Assembly: GCA_905221605.1 (NCBI GenBank)
Contig: CAJNDS010002308.1
Coordinates: forward strand, 295,001-359,000
Source: Symbiodinium natans
Taxonomy: Eukaryota; Sar; Dinophyceae; Suessiales; Symbiodiniaceae
Direction: 5' to 3'
Length of the DNA stretch: 64,000 nucleotides
Shown: piece by piece, positions 53,750-62,782 of the stretch
How positions within the stretch are numbered: the stretch's first letter is position 1
Layout: each line of letters begins with the position of its first letter
Position numbers and translations under genes: made by a program
The notes under the pieces: generated by a model
Database searches by the model: none
What the model was told of the DNA's origin: nothing
What the model saw: the letters and a program-made list of their open reading frames with translations, nothing else

Positions 53750-53855
53750 TTTACCCTAAGGCTCCAATGTAGTTCCTTTTTGGGTTAGTTATAGGGGATT
53801 CTAGTATACTACCCCAAAAAGGTACTACAGAGGAGCCTTAGGGTAGGTCTTAGGG
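53750..53855. mobile_element. Palindromic intronic element
   Basis: The left arm is ACCCTAAGGCTCCAATGTAG then TTCCTTTTTGGG. The right arm is its inverted copy, CCCCAAAAAGGTACTACAGA then GGAGCCTTAGGGT. Confidence 0.7.
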
Positions 53856-54046
53856 TTTTTCAGGGCTTTAGGGTTTTTAGGGTCTCGGGGGTCCAGGGCT
53901 CTGGGGTTTTTAGGGCTTGACGGTTCTTAGGGTGTAGGTTGTGTAGGGCTTAAGGGTTTTAGGGCATTCAGGGCTTTAGGGTTTAAGGACTCAGGGCTTA
54001 AGGGTTTAAGGACTCAGCGTTTAAGGGTTTAAGGACTGGGTTCAGA

Positions 54047-54145
54047 GCCCTAAACCCTAAAACCCTAAACCCTAAACCCTAAACCCTAAACCCTAAACCC
54101 TAAACCCTAAACCCTAAACCCTAAACCCTAAACCCTAAACCCTAA
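54047..54145 (-). repeat. (CCCTAAA)n at the 3' end of an intron
   Basis: About fourteen units ending twenty bases before the next candidate exon. With 52977-53125 it brackets a single 1.2-kb intron. Confidence 0.95.
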
Positions 54146-54165
54146 GCCGCGTGTCCAGTGCACAG

Positions 54166-54222
54166 GTGTTTCCGTGGAACCACCTGGATGAAGAAGCCCT
54201 GGAGCGACGGAACTTCCGAAGT
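54166..54222 (+). CDS. Module 4 candidate, exon 3 (PWNHLD)
   Basis: The acceptor is GCACAG|GTG in phase 0, agreeing with the exon before it. The reading is VFPWNHLDEEALERRNFRS, where PW..LD sits where NPW(W/F)QLD is in other modules. The donor is uncertain (GC at 54223). A second frame is also open (CFRGTTWMKKPWSDG). Confidence 0.4.
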
Positions 54223-54741
54223 GCCCGTGCTTGCTGTCTTTAGGGTTTAGGGTTTAGGGTTTGGGGTTCGGGGTTTAGGGTTTAGAGTTCAGGGTTCAGG
54301 CTTTAGGGTCTATTTCCCGCATTTGGAGTTATGAGGGGATTCCATTACTCAGAAGCTATCTCTCTTATTGGGTCATGGGAGGATCTGGCTTCGGAATGTG
54401 TCGTTCAAAAGGGCTGAGGGGGCCCCTGTTAGGGTTTAGGGTTTGGGGTTTGGGGTTTAGGGTTTAGGGCTTGGGCTAGGGTTTAGGGTTGAGGGTTTAG
54501 GGTTTAGGGTTTGGGGCTTGGGGCGTAGGATTTCGGGTTTAGGCTTCAGGGCTCAGGTTTTCGGATTTTGGGCAGGTGGGTGTACTGTTTACATCCGCCT
54601 CTTGTACACTGTACAAGGGTTTAGGGTTTCGGGTCTAGGGCTTAGGGTGTAGGATTTCTATTTAGTGTTCAGGTTTTCGAGTTTCGGGCTGCTGGGTGTA
54701 CTGTTTATATCCGCCTCTTGAAGGGTCTTTTCTAGAAGTCC

Positions 54742-54953
54742 CCAAACCCCTAGGAGGATCCAAAAAGTAGATCCCCTTAAGGGTTCCTAAGAATCAACCC
54801 AATCGTAGTATAGGGTACTTAGTAGCTGAGTGAGCACACTTTACATTTTGGGATACTATGATCCCCTATAGAACTGAAAGTGTACACAGTTTTGGGGCTC
54901 ATGAACTCAGCAACTAAGTTTGAGGGTTCTACTTTTTGGATCCTCCCAGGGGC
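54742..54953. mobile_element. Long palindromic intronic element
   Basis: The ends CCTAGGAGGATCCAAAAAGT and ACTTTTTGGATCCTCCCAGG are inverted copies about 210 bases apart. The inner part is also partly self-complementary. No coding potential. Confidence 0.65.
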
Positions 54954-56261
54954 CAGTGAGGCAGGCTATCCATATGATGCTGTCCCAGACTACATAACTT
55001 GGTCTCAGGATGGACAAGCGGACCTAACCCTAAACCCTAAACCCTAAACCCAAAACCCTAAGGGACAGCCAAAAAAAAAAGCTGAACAACGCGGGGCTTC
55101 AAATTCGAGATCCGCAGTACTTGTCAAAGAATGGTGGCCAGTGAGGGCGTTTCAGGCTTCATGCTTTGCCCCGACGTGGGGTGCCCGAATTCGATTCTTC
55201 ACTTATCGGCCGATGAACAAACGTCGGGCTCGTCAAAATGTCCGACAACCCTGTCGAGCTTGAGGCCGACAGGACAAGTCGCATAGCTCCGCCCGCACAT
55301 GCTTGCGTGGGGTGCCCCTTTGGCTGATGCAACCCTAAACCCTAAACCCTAAACCCCTATGGCTTGAGTGAGGGTGTCCGCGCCTCTGCATCGATGGCTG
55401 TTTGTCCTCGGTGCGTCTATGCGCTGCATCATGAATATACATATATATACACACTCAAACCCTAAGCCCTTAAAACCCTAGCCCCAAAGCCTAAACGCCC
55501 TAAACCCCCTAAGCCCTTAAACCCTCAAGCCCGACGCCCCAAAATCTTGGACAGCTCTCAGGTCTGGGATTTTCGCCAGCCTCAAGCATCTTCCGGTTTA
55601 CGGTTTAGGGCTAGGGTTTAGGGTTTAGGGTTTAGGGTTTGGGTTTAGGGTTTAGGGTTTAGGGTTTAGGGTTTAGGGTTTGGGGTTTGGGGTTTGGGGT
55701 TTGGGGTTTAGGACTAGGGTTTAGGGTTCAGGGTTTGCAGGGCTTGCCCTCCACGGATGTCCGCCCCCCGCCTCTCTCCCCCCCCCTCTCTCCCCCCCAC
55801 GAAACCCCGAGACCTCAACCGCAAACCCGAAACCCCTAAACCCTAAGCCCTAGACCCGGAATCCGAAACCCTAAACCCTAAAGCCTAAACCCTAAACCCT
55901 AAAACCCGAACCCTAAACCCCTAAACCCCTAACCCCTAAACCCCTAAACCCCTAAACCCCTAAACCCCTAAACCCCTAAACCCCTAAACCCCTAAACCCC
56001 TATCCTCAACGAATCGGCGGCCCAGATCCTTGGAAGCTGGTGCTGAAGCAGGCGCATGGGGGCTTGGGGTCCAGAGCTTGGGGCTTAGGGGGAGCCAGGG
56101 TTTAGGGATTAGGGTTTAGGGTTTAGGGTTTAGGGTTTAGGCCTCATAAGAGACCTTAGAGGTTATTTGGGGTTTAGGGTTTAGGGTTTAGGGTTTAGGG
56201 TTCAGGGCCAGGAGTTTTGTGAGGCAGCTCCTGCTCCTTAGTTTGCTGTTGGGGTTGAGGG

Positions 56262-56336
56262 TTGGGATGTTCGAATCCTTCATAGGGAGCACAGTACCCC
56301 CCGTTGATAATCCCTGCTAGGGGCTGTTAGTATAAG
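56262..56336. mobile_element. Dispersed element, family M2, diverged
   Basis: It has GGGATGTTCGAATCCTTCAT and then GATAATCCCTGCTAGGGGCT then GTTAGTATAAGG, the ends of family M2. Confidence 0.5.
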
Positions 56337-56562
56337 GGGTTAGGGTTTAGGGTTTAGGGTTTAGGGTATAGGGTTTAGGGCCCAAGTTGAGGCTGAGGGT
56401 TTTCAGCCCCGGTGCAACTTCTAAGCCCGTAAAATTTCTTCCGGAACTCGCTATAGCAACCTTCCATCGCTGAAAACCCTTGAGCCCTTACACCCTGCAT
56501 CTACCCTCCAACTCAAGGGTTTAGGGTTTAGGGTTTAGGGTATAGGGTATAGGGTATGGCAG

Positions 56563-56610
56563 GACGTTCGCGGTGGCATGAGGAGCAACAAGTACGCTTG
56601 GACCTTCCAG
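56563..56610 (+). CDS. Module 4 candidate, exon 6 (RGGMRSNKYAW)
   Basis: The acceptor is TGGCAG|GAC in phase 0 and the donor GC in TTCCAG|GCCA, phase 0. The reading is DVRGGMRSNKYAWTFQ. GGMRSNKYAW resembles GGMAGRYVFV of module 2. The remaining strand sequence is not kept, so the module appears degenerate or strongly diverged. Confidence 0.4.
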
Positions 56611-57121
56611 GCCAGATGTTCAGGGAGCCAATGTTCTGCGGCCCAGCTTGAGTTTTCTTTCAGGTTTTGGGGTTTGTTTGTTTCGCAGGCTTAGTTTCAT
56701 GCTGTGTACTTTCATAAGAAGGCTAGGGGTTCTGTTGTCATTCCTGCTGTTGAGAGAATATGACTCAAGCCAAACTAGTTGAGGTGTTCGGTGTTGACTA
56801 GGCGGCGCTTTATTGACGACCTGTAGCGCGGGGTTAGTGCCTAGGGTTCGGGACCCACAACTGCGTACACAAGGACCCCCTTCGTCATATGTTAGTAATA
56901 TTGTGTTGGTTGGCTACCCACATGACTCCTACGGATGTCGGTATACACTTCGTCCGAGGGTTGGGGATTGTCAACCCGATATTGTATCTACAGTATGCTG
57001 CCCCACGGGCGAGTGGTTGGGAAGGAGGAAGTCAGTGAGTATGCCCCATGTAGCTGGAACTAATTACCCTGATCCCCGAACCCAACCGTCCTAACCCCTT
57101 TCCCCATCGCCACGGCTGAAG

Positions 57122-57196
57122 GTGCACAACTACGACAAAGTCATGCACTATGTGGCCTCTGATACCTGGCTGAGATACCTTCCGGAGCCTATGTCG
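57122..57196 (+). CDS. Candidate 3' exon
   Basis: The acceptor is GCTGAAG|GTG in phase 0 and the donor GT in ATGTCG|GTGG, phase 0. The reading is VHNYDKVMHYVASDTWLRYL and then PEPMS. It lies in a stretch free of telomere motifs (56560-57330). An unspliced reading would continue in frame to a TGA at 57236. No family match beyond a possible terminal strand. Confidence 0.4.
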
Positions 57197-57720
57197 GTGG
57201 GCCTATCTAAATACTGGGTCTTGATGTACTATACTTGAATACTTTTTTGGTTCTGGCTTTCTACTATAGTTTTTTCTACCTAAAAGTATATACTTAGTTT
57301 TCCACATCACCAGTCCACTCATAAGCTCAGGGTTTAGGGTTTAGGGTGCCCTTTCCAGCATAACGTGCTCTCGCATGGACACAATGTGCTCTCACATACA
57401 CATGCGTACACACACACACACACTCCCTCTCTTCAGATTAGATATGCAAGACTCCTGGGCAAGGCTGCCACATTGTGCCAAAGACTCCCCCACGAGTTGA
57501 GAGCAAGTGCTATCTTAAACCCTAAACCCTAAACCCCGAACCCTGAACCCTAAAACCTAAACCCTAAAACCCTGAACCCTGAACCCTAGCCGCTCGATGG
57601 ATGCTTGGAGACTAAATGGACCCTGAAAGTTGATCGTGCATACACCCTGATAGGGATTAGGGTTTAGGCGTTAGGGTTTAGTTTACATGTTACCAGTACT
57701 ATTACTATGTCTGTCTGTAG

Positions 57721-57759
57721 GACCACATGGAACTGTTTGTAGGGCGTTGGGGCACCTGA
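57721..57759 (+). CDS. Candidate terminal exon with stop
   Basis: The acceptor is CTGTAG|GAC in phase 0. The reading is DHMELFVGRWGT then TGA. Phase agrees with the exon at 57122. A phase-1 reading with a good GTATGT donor at 57778 is the main alternative. Confidence 0.35.
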   Translation, partial: DHMELFVGRWGT

Positions 57760-58014
57760 TTCCTCAAATCCACCACGGTATGTACACGCAAAGTCGCGCA
57801 GTCTTCTCATTCCTTCTTGCATGCGGAGTCTGAGAAATATTCAACATACCCCTGGGGCATAGCCCTTGTAAGAAATCAAGGGCTATGGCAAAATCCTTCG
57901 TTATATTCTCCTTTTATAGGTTAGGGGTATGGGTTTGTGGTTTGGGGTATGTTGTATTGTTCTTAGACAGAGGCAGTTTGGTGAATACAGAGCCTTAGTT
58001 TGTCCCCTGCCCAG

Positions 58015-58111
58015 GATAAGGAGAAGCATCTTGGCATCGTTCGCGCTGTGCGAGCACTGGGAGCCTCCTCCCTATAAGCCCTACGACTACCACTCGAAGC
58101 CCCAACCCTAA
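58015..58111 (+). CDS. Candidate C-terminal exon
   Basis: The acceptor is TGCCCAG|G (incoming phase 2). The reading starts IRRSILASFALCEHWEPPPY and ends KPYDYHSKPQP then TAA, with the stop inside a CCCTAA-like word. It could be the true 3' end of the lectin-like gene in place of 57721. The phases do not settle which. Confidence 0.3.
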
Positions 58112-58589
58112 CCCGTAAGGGTTTAGGGTTTAGGGTTTAGGGCCACTCGAAACCCCAACCCCCCAGCCCTACTTCGCAAACATCAAAAAACGCCAAGCCC
58201 TCCCCTCCCCCCCCCTCCTCATCGCCCCGATCGAGAAGCTCTCGCAGTAAAGAAAGGACTACGTACTCCGGTCACAAAAAGGAAGCCAAATCCCTGAGCT
58301 TCCGAAACTTTGTACAACCCTAGGCATCCCTCTTCGGCTTTGTTTTGGGGCCCATTTTGATCTGGGGGTTTCGGGCTCAGGATTTCTCCCTGAGCCCCTC
58401 TACCCGAAGCCCCCAAGCCCCAAACCCCCCATTGAGACCCTGATCTCCCCGGGGCCACCCCAAATCCCTTGTAGAGGTGCATGTATAGTCCCTTGCCGCC
58501 AGCAGCCATTGGAGCCGTAGTGCGCCCAACCCAACTAGCAACCCTCACCCCGGCGCGTTTCCCTACCCGAACCCTAAACCCTCAACCCT

Positions 58590-58760
58590 GACCCCCAAAC
58601 CCTAAACCCTAAACCCTAAGACCTAAGACCTAAACCCTAAACCCTAAACCCTAAACCCTAAACCCTAAACCCTAAACCCTAAACCCTAAACCCTAAACCC
58701 TAAACCCTAAACCCTAAACCCTACCCTAAACCCTATACCCTAAACCCTAAACCCTAAACC
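58590..58760 (-). repeat. (CCCTAAA)n array between the two genes
   Basis: About 22 units with AGACCTA and CCCTATA variants. I see no promoter signal in 58112-59077; dinoflagellate-type promoters generally lack a TATA box, so this is not informative. Confidence 0.9.
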
Positions 58761-59077
58761 CAAGCCAGATCCCTTGACGCCATGGAAGCCGAACCCATGG
58801 AGCGCTCACGGCACGGCTTTGGGGCGCCCCAAAGGGGCGCCCGAAGCCTTGAGACCTGAACCCTCAAAGGACTCAAAGGGTGTAGGCGTGCAGGTCTTCG
58901 GTGTTAGGGTTTAGGGTTTAAGGTTTTGTGGTTTTTGGGTTTCAGGGTTTAGGGCGCAAAGCTTAGAACACTCAACCCGACACCCGCGACACAAAGCAGA
59001 GCAGCCAACCCTAAACACTAAAAGCCCTAAACCCTAAACCCTAAACCCTAAACCCCAAACAGCTTCAAGCGAGCGGA

Positions 59078-59156
59078 ATGTGGCCGACACCTGGGAGTCT
59101 GCTAACTCTGGTGGCACTCCTGGGCCAGCACGCGGCGTCACTGGGCCAAACTGGGA
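59078..59156 (+). CDS. First exon of a second gene: signal peptide
   Basis: The ATG opens MWPTPGSLLTLVALLGQHAA and then SLGQTG. A short polar start, a hydrophobic core (SLLTLVALL) and small residues before the likely cleavage (HAAS) make a typical secretory signal peptide. A GC donor (TGGGA|GCCC, phase 1) ends the exon before an in-frame TAA. Upstream, AACAG|CTTCAAG could accept a trans-spliced leader if this is a dinoflagellate. The gene is co-oriented with the lectin-like gene, about 1 kb downstream of it. Confidence 0.55.
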
Positions 59157-59559
59157 GCCCTTAAATTAAGAGGGATTCGTTTTGGGGTTTAGGGTTTTGG
59201 GTTTTGGGTTTTGGGTTGAGTAGGGTTTAGTTTGTTCAGACGTCTTAGTCAGGGACTTACAGGTGTAGAGGGTGAGGTGTTCCCAAAACATCCGAGTTCG
59301 ATCTACATCTTAAGAAACCAAAAAGTACTTTTTTGCAGGTTACTACTAGAAAACCTCTTTTGGGAATCTTTAGGAACCTCCAAAACAGTAGGTTTTGGCT
59401 TCTTAAGGCAGGAGCCCTAAACCCTAAACCCTAAACCCTAAATCCTAAACCCTAAACCCTAAACCCTAAACCCTAAACCCTAAACTATAGGAGCCCTAAG
59501 TTCGGAGATGACTGGAGGTCTGGGGCTGCAGGAGTTTGGGGTCTAGATAGTTTAGGGTC

Positions 59560-59635
59560 TAGGGTTTAGGGTTTAGGGTTTAGGGTTTAGGGTTTAGGGT
59601 TTAGGGTTTAGGGTTTAGGGTTTAGGGTTTAGGGT
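59560..59635 (+). repeat. (TTTAGGG)n array
   Basis: About eleven perfect units in the first intron of the second gene. Confidence 0.95.
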
Positions 59636-59797
59636 GTTTGAGGTTCAGGGTCTAAGATTACGGGCTGAGGGTCCAGGTTTTTGTTTTGGGCGTGTAGGAT
59701 TTAGGCGGCCGTCACGCACCACAGCGCCTGAGGATGTAGCAGCCTTCAGAAATTGAAGCTCGCCAAACCATTGCAAAACAGCAAGTATTTCATCTGC

Positions 59798-59802
59798 ACA
59801 TC

Positions 59803-59838
<36 letters not shown>

Positions 59839-59960
59839 CGTATGCATGTATGTATGCATGTATGTATGTATGTGTGTATGTATGTTAGGGTTTGGGTTTA
59901 GGTTTTAGGGTTTAGGGTTTAGGGGTTTAGGGTGTGTATGTATGTATATATATATATAAA
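59798..59960. repeat. TA and TATG microsatellites
   Basis: TA repeats, then TATG-type repeats (59826-59885), a few TTTAGGG units and TATA again. The same kind of tract occurs at 33118-33190 and 63560-63625. Confidence 0.9.
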
Positions 59961-59988
59961 CAACATACACACGTGGTTGGTTATTTAG

Positions 59989-60041
59989 CTGTTGAACAGA
60001 CATGCCTTCACACCTGTGGAGCGCCCTGTTGCATTCGCAGG
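59989..60041 (+). CDS. Second gene, candidate Cys-rich exon
   Basis: The acceptor is TATTTAG|CT (incoming phase 1, fitting 59156). The reading is VEQTCLHTCGAPCCIR. The donor is GTTTAGGG at the start of a long array, in phase 0. The spacing C-x3-C-x3-CC is that of a small disulphide-rich secreted segment. No family is assigned. Confidence 0.45.
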
Positions 60042-60145
60042 GTTTAGGGTTTAGGGTTTAGGGTTTAGGGTTTAGGGCTTAGGGTTTAGGGTTTAGGGTT
60101 TAGGGTTTAGGGTTTAGGGTTTAGGGTTTAGGGTTTAGGGTTTAG
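60042..60145 (+). repeat. (TTTAGGG)n at the 5' end of an intron
   Basis: About fifteen units with one CTTAGGG variant. The intron ends at 60774 after CCCTAAA units at 60712-60767. Confidence 0.95.
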
Positions 60146-60527
60146 GCGGTGTAGGGTTGCAAGACTCAGGCAGGTATGTCACTACTCAGCGTCGCGGTCC
60201 CTACTGCGGGTGAAGCAGGCGCAGCCTTGAGAGACCACTCGCAAGTCTACATACATCCATACACCAATTACTACTGCTTATTTAAGAACCCCCCCCCAGA
60301 AAATAGAAACATATTCTTCCTTATCAGGGTATTAGAGGGACTATTATTTTTATTTATTCGACATAGCACTTTAAGAGGCTTCATAGGGGTACTTCGCTCC
60401 CCATTTCCGTATGAAGAACTACTGGCTGGTGCCTCAGTAGGGATTAGGGCCCTATCTACTCCCTTGAGGGGTGTGTGGAGGGCCTTGCTTCCCTCATTCT
60501 CTACTAAGCACCCGAGGGGACTAGCAA

Positions 60528-60592
60528 GTTTAGGGTTTAGGGTTTAGGGTTTAGGGTTTAGGGTTTAGGGTTTAGGGTTTAGGGTTTAGGGT
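60528..60592 (+). repeat. (TTTAGGG)n array
   Basis: About nine perfect units. The open stretch before it (60176-60547) is not recognised as coding and shares an AAGAACCCCCC...AAATAGAAA motif with 63515-63545. Confidence 0.95.
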
Positions 60593-60774
60593 TATAAGCT
60601 GGCTCAGATTTCAGAAGTTCGAAGTCCAGTGTTTACTCTCCCCATCCACCCCCACCTTTCCCCCCCCCCCCCCCCACCCCACCCCTAAGCCCGAAGCCCT
60701 ACACCCTTAACCCTAAACCCTAAACCCTAAACCCTAAACCCTACACCCTAACCCCTAAACCCTAAACCTTTCAG

Positions 60775-60829
60775 GAGTGTCAGCGGCTGGGCATGTCGAT
60801 GCCTTTCGCCGGGAAATTCAGACCTGGGC
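60775..60829 (+). CDS. Second gene, candidate exon
   Basis: The acceptor is CTTTCAG|GAG in phase 0, agreeing with 60041. The reading is ECQRLGMSMPFAGKFRPG. CCCTAAA lies upstream and TTTAGGG downstream (60845). The donor is uncertain. Confidence 0.4.
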
Positions 60830-61119
60830 CCTAAACTAGGGTTTCGGGTTTAGGGTTTAGGGTTTAGGGTTTTTGGGGCGCAGGGTTTAGGGCTTAGGCT
60901 TGTTTTAAGCGGCGAGGATTTGGGGGACAGGGCAGAACCCTCAACCCTAAACACCACAAGGTTTTGAGGTGTGTTTGGTTTTGGCTATGCTGGTATGTTG
61001 TTCGGGGTTTTGGTGTTTTTGAGTCTTTTGGGTTGCGGGATTTTGTTGCTTTGGGGCCCGGTGGGGGGGGGGGGGGTTGGGACCGTACAACCTGAACCCT
61101 AAACCCTAGACCTTAAACC

Positions 61120-61215
61120 CTAAACCCCCTAAACCCCCTAAACCCCCTAAACCCCCTAAACCCCCTAAACCCCCTAAACCCCCCAAACCCCCTAAACCCC
61201 CTAAACCCCCTAAAC
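61120..61215 (-). repeat. CCCCCTAAA 9-mer array
   Basis: About ten units of a nine-base form with five C, flanked by ordinary CCCTAAA units. It is the longest-unit variant in the window. Confidence 0.9.
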
Positions 61216-61499
61216 CCTAAACCCTAAACCCGAACCCCAAGGTACTTCTGGTGGGACGAGGCCACCGTGGAACTTGCAGGCTCAACGTCTTTGACTTGAA
61301 CCTAGAAGCCTTGTAGGGTTTAGGGTTTAGGGTTAGGGTTTAGGGTGTAGGGTTTAGGGTTTAAGGTTTAGGGTTTAGGGTTCAGGGTTCAGGGTTCAGG
61401 ATTTAGGGTTTAGGGTTTAGGGTTTAGGGTTTGGTGGGTGTAAGGGGCTTAGGGCTTCGGGTAGTTGAGGGGTGGCTCATCTAAGGGTAGGTACACCGT

Positions 61500-61572
61500 C
61501 CCCCACCTGTCTTACAGGGCTCTGAAGTATGGTCCTTGGGTTTGAAAGGGTATACAGGGGTCCGTCAAGAAA
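61500..61572. mobile_element. Dispersed element, family M4, partial
   Basis: It has CAGGGCTCTGAAGTATGGTC, AAAGGGTATACAGGGG and CCGTCAAG, matching the middle of copy 1 at 10719. Confidence 0.4.
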
Positions 61573-61886
61573 CTTAAGCCCTAAACCCTCCACCTTTGTT
61601 TGTATGGAACTGTTTGCCCGAAGAGGTGGGAAGGGCCGGAGGTATAGGGTTTAGGGTTTAGGGTTTAGGGTTTAGTGTTTAGGGTTTAGGGTTTAGGGTT
61701 TAGGGTTTAGGGTTTAGGGTTTAGGAGCTGCGGCACTGGCCGGTGACTGAGGCACCTAAGCCCCAAAACCTAAACCCTGTTTGGTGGCCAGGGTTTCAGC
61801 GTTTTGTAGTGGTACATGTGGGCTTCGAAAATGTTCAGGTGTAAGACATCCCACAGCTCTTTAAGAGTCCCCCTAAACCCTACAAG

Positions 61887-61979
61887 TCGTGCGACCTCCC
61901 ATGTGCAGGCCAGCTCTGCGTGCTTCAATGTCCAGATGGGCTGATCTCTCACCAGAGTCTGGCCTCAGATGGGTATAGC
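61887..61979 (+). CDS. Second gene, candidate Cys-rich exon
   Basis: The acceptor is CTACAAG|TCG in phase 0 and the proposed donor GT in TATAGC|GTTC, phase 0. The reading is SCDLPCAGQLCVLQCPDGLI and then SHQSLASDGYS. Cys spacing is C-x3-C-x4-C-x3-C. A minus-strand frame is open across it too, which lowers confidence. Confidence 0.35.
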
Positions 61980-62298
61980 GTTCTTGGGGTTTAGGGTTTG
62001 GGGTTTAGGGTTTGTGGTTGGGGGTTTCAAGGGGGGGGGGGGTACGTAACCCAAGGTTCCCAAATACTCCCCACTCCCCATGCCCGAAGGCTTCTTATAA
62101 GGCTCCCTAGGTATACAACCCCCCCATGAACCCCCCCTCCCTTAAGAACTCAATAAGATGGCCCTGCCGCAGTGGAGGTTCTGCTTCCTTGGGGTTCCGG
62201 GCTTACCCGGCTTACGCCTATGGAATTTAAATTTGAAACCCGAAACCCCTAACCCTAAACCCCAAACCCTAAAATGCTGCAGTCCTCACGCATCCCAG

Positions 62299-62327
62299 GA
62301 TGCAATGCGTCCTGCCTCAACCACCAG
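62299..62327 (+). CDS. Second gene, candidate micro-exon
   Basis: The acceptor is ATCCCAG|GA (incoming phase 1) and the donor GC in CACCAG|GCTG (phase 0). The reading is CNASCLNHQ. It is very short and would need transcript support. Confidence 0.25.
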
Positions 62328-62625
62328 GCTGGTCCACTGACGGTCGGTTTTAAGGTTCGAGTCGGTCCTGGGTTTTCGGGCTCCGGGTTTCTGGGTTTCT
62401 GACTTCTGGGCGAACCCTAAACCCTAAACCCTAAACCCTATAAGCCCTAAACCCTAAACCCTTAGCCCTAAGCCCTAAACCCTACACCTCCTTCCGGGAT
62501 TGGAGTTGCTGGGTTTCTGGGTTTCTGGGTTTAGCGGTTTATATCGTTCACTGAGCCCCCGTCCCTTCACATTTTGCAACTGAGAAGTCGGGTTGCTGGT
62601 TTTGTGGTTTTAAGCGAGGAAGCCC

Positions 62626-62655
62626 AGTAGTATAACCTTATTCCCATTTTTTTTT

Positions 62656-62686
<31 letters not shown>

Positions 62687-62782
62687 GGGGGGGCGGGGGG
62701 CGCAGGCTTTATGTTCCCTTGTACCTTTAAGCAAAAAAGGGCACCCCTCTTATTCCCAGGTTATCTGGGCAACCTAGTAAGG
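62626..62782. mobile_element. Family M3 element interrupted by a T/G homopolymer
   Basis: The M3 ends AGCCCAGTAGTATAACCTTA and GGGCACCCCTCTTATTCCCA are separated by a T run of about 20 and a G run of about 33 (62648-62700). Confidence 0.65.

Larger units (their letters stand above)
54223..56562. other. Large intron-like region
   Basis: It contains TTTAGGG arrays (54240-54270, 54430-54520, 55612-55715, 56158-56205), a CCCCTAAA 8-mer array (55915-56003), a palindromic element (54742-54953), and a direct repeat GGGTGTACTGTTTACATCCG (54577 and 54694). A protein-like scrap near 56010 (DPWKLVLKQAHGG) could be the fourth exon of module 4 but has no supported boundaries. Confidence 0.45.
26702..57759 (+). 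other. Split gene: tandem F5/8 type C (F-type lectin-like) modules
   Basis: This span summarises the exons listed below. Joined exons give three consecutive galactose-binding-fold modules of 127, 146 and 151 residues, close to the usual size of F5/8 type C or F-type lectin domains (about 140-150). A degenerate fourth module and a possible stop at 57757-57759 follow. Modules begin and end in phase 0. Such domains bind glycans or lipids at cell surfaces and in secreted proteins; a secretory role is inferred from the family and the Cys content. The 5' end is not defined: exons to the left may belong to it. Coding sequence is only a few per cent of the span. The pattern of GT, GC and GA donors with mostly AG|G acceptors fits dinoflagellate genes. 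Confidence 0.75.

Noticed and set aside
56813-57094. Open frame of 93 codons with several Cys (CCPTGEWLG)
   Set aside because: It lacks an ATG at its start and has no supported splice boundaries; kept only as a possibility for transcript checking.
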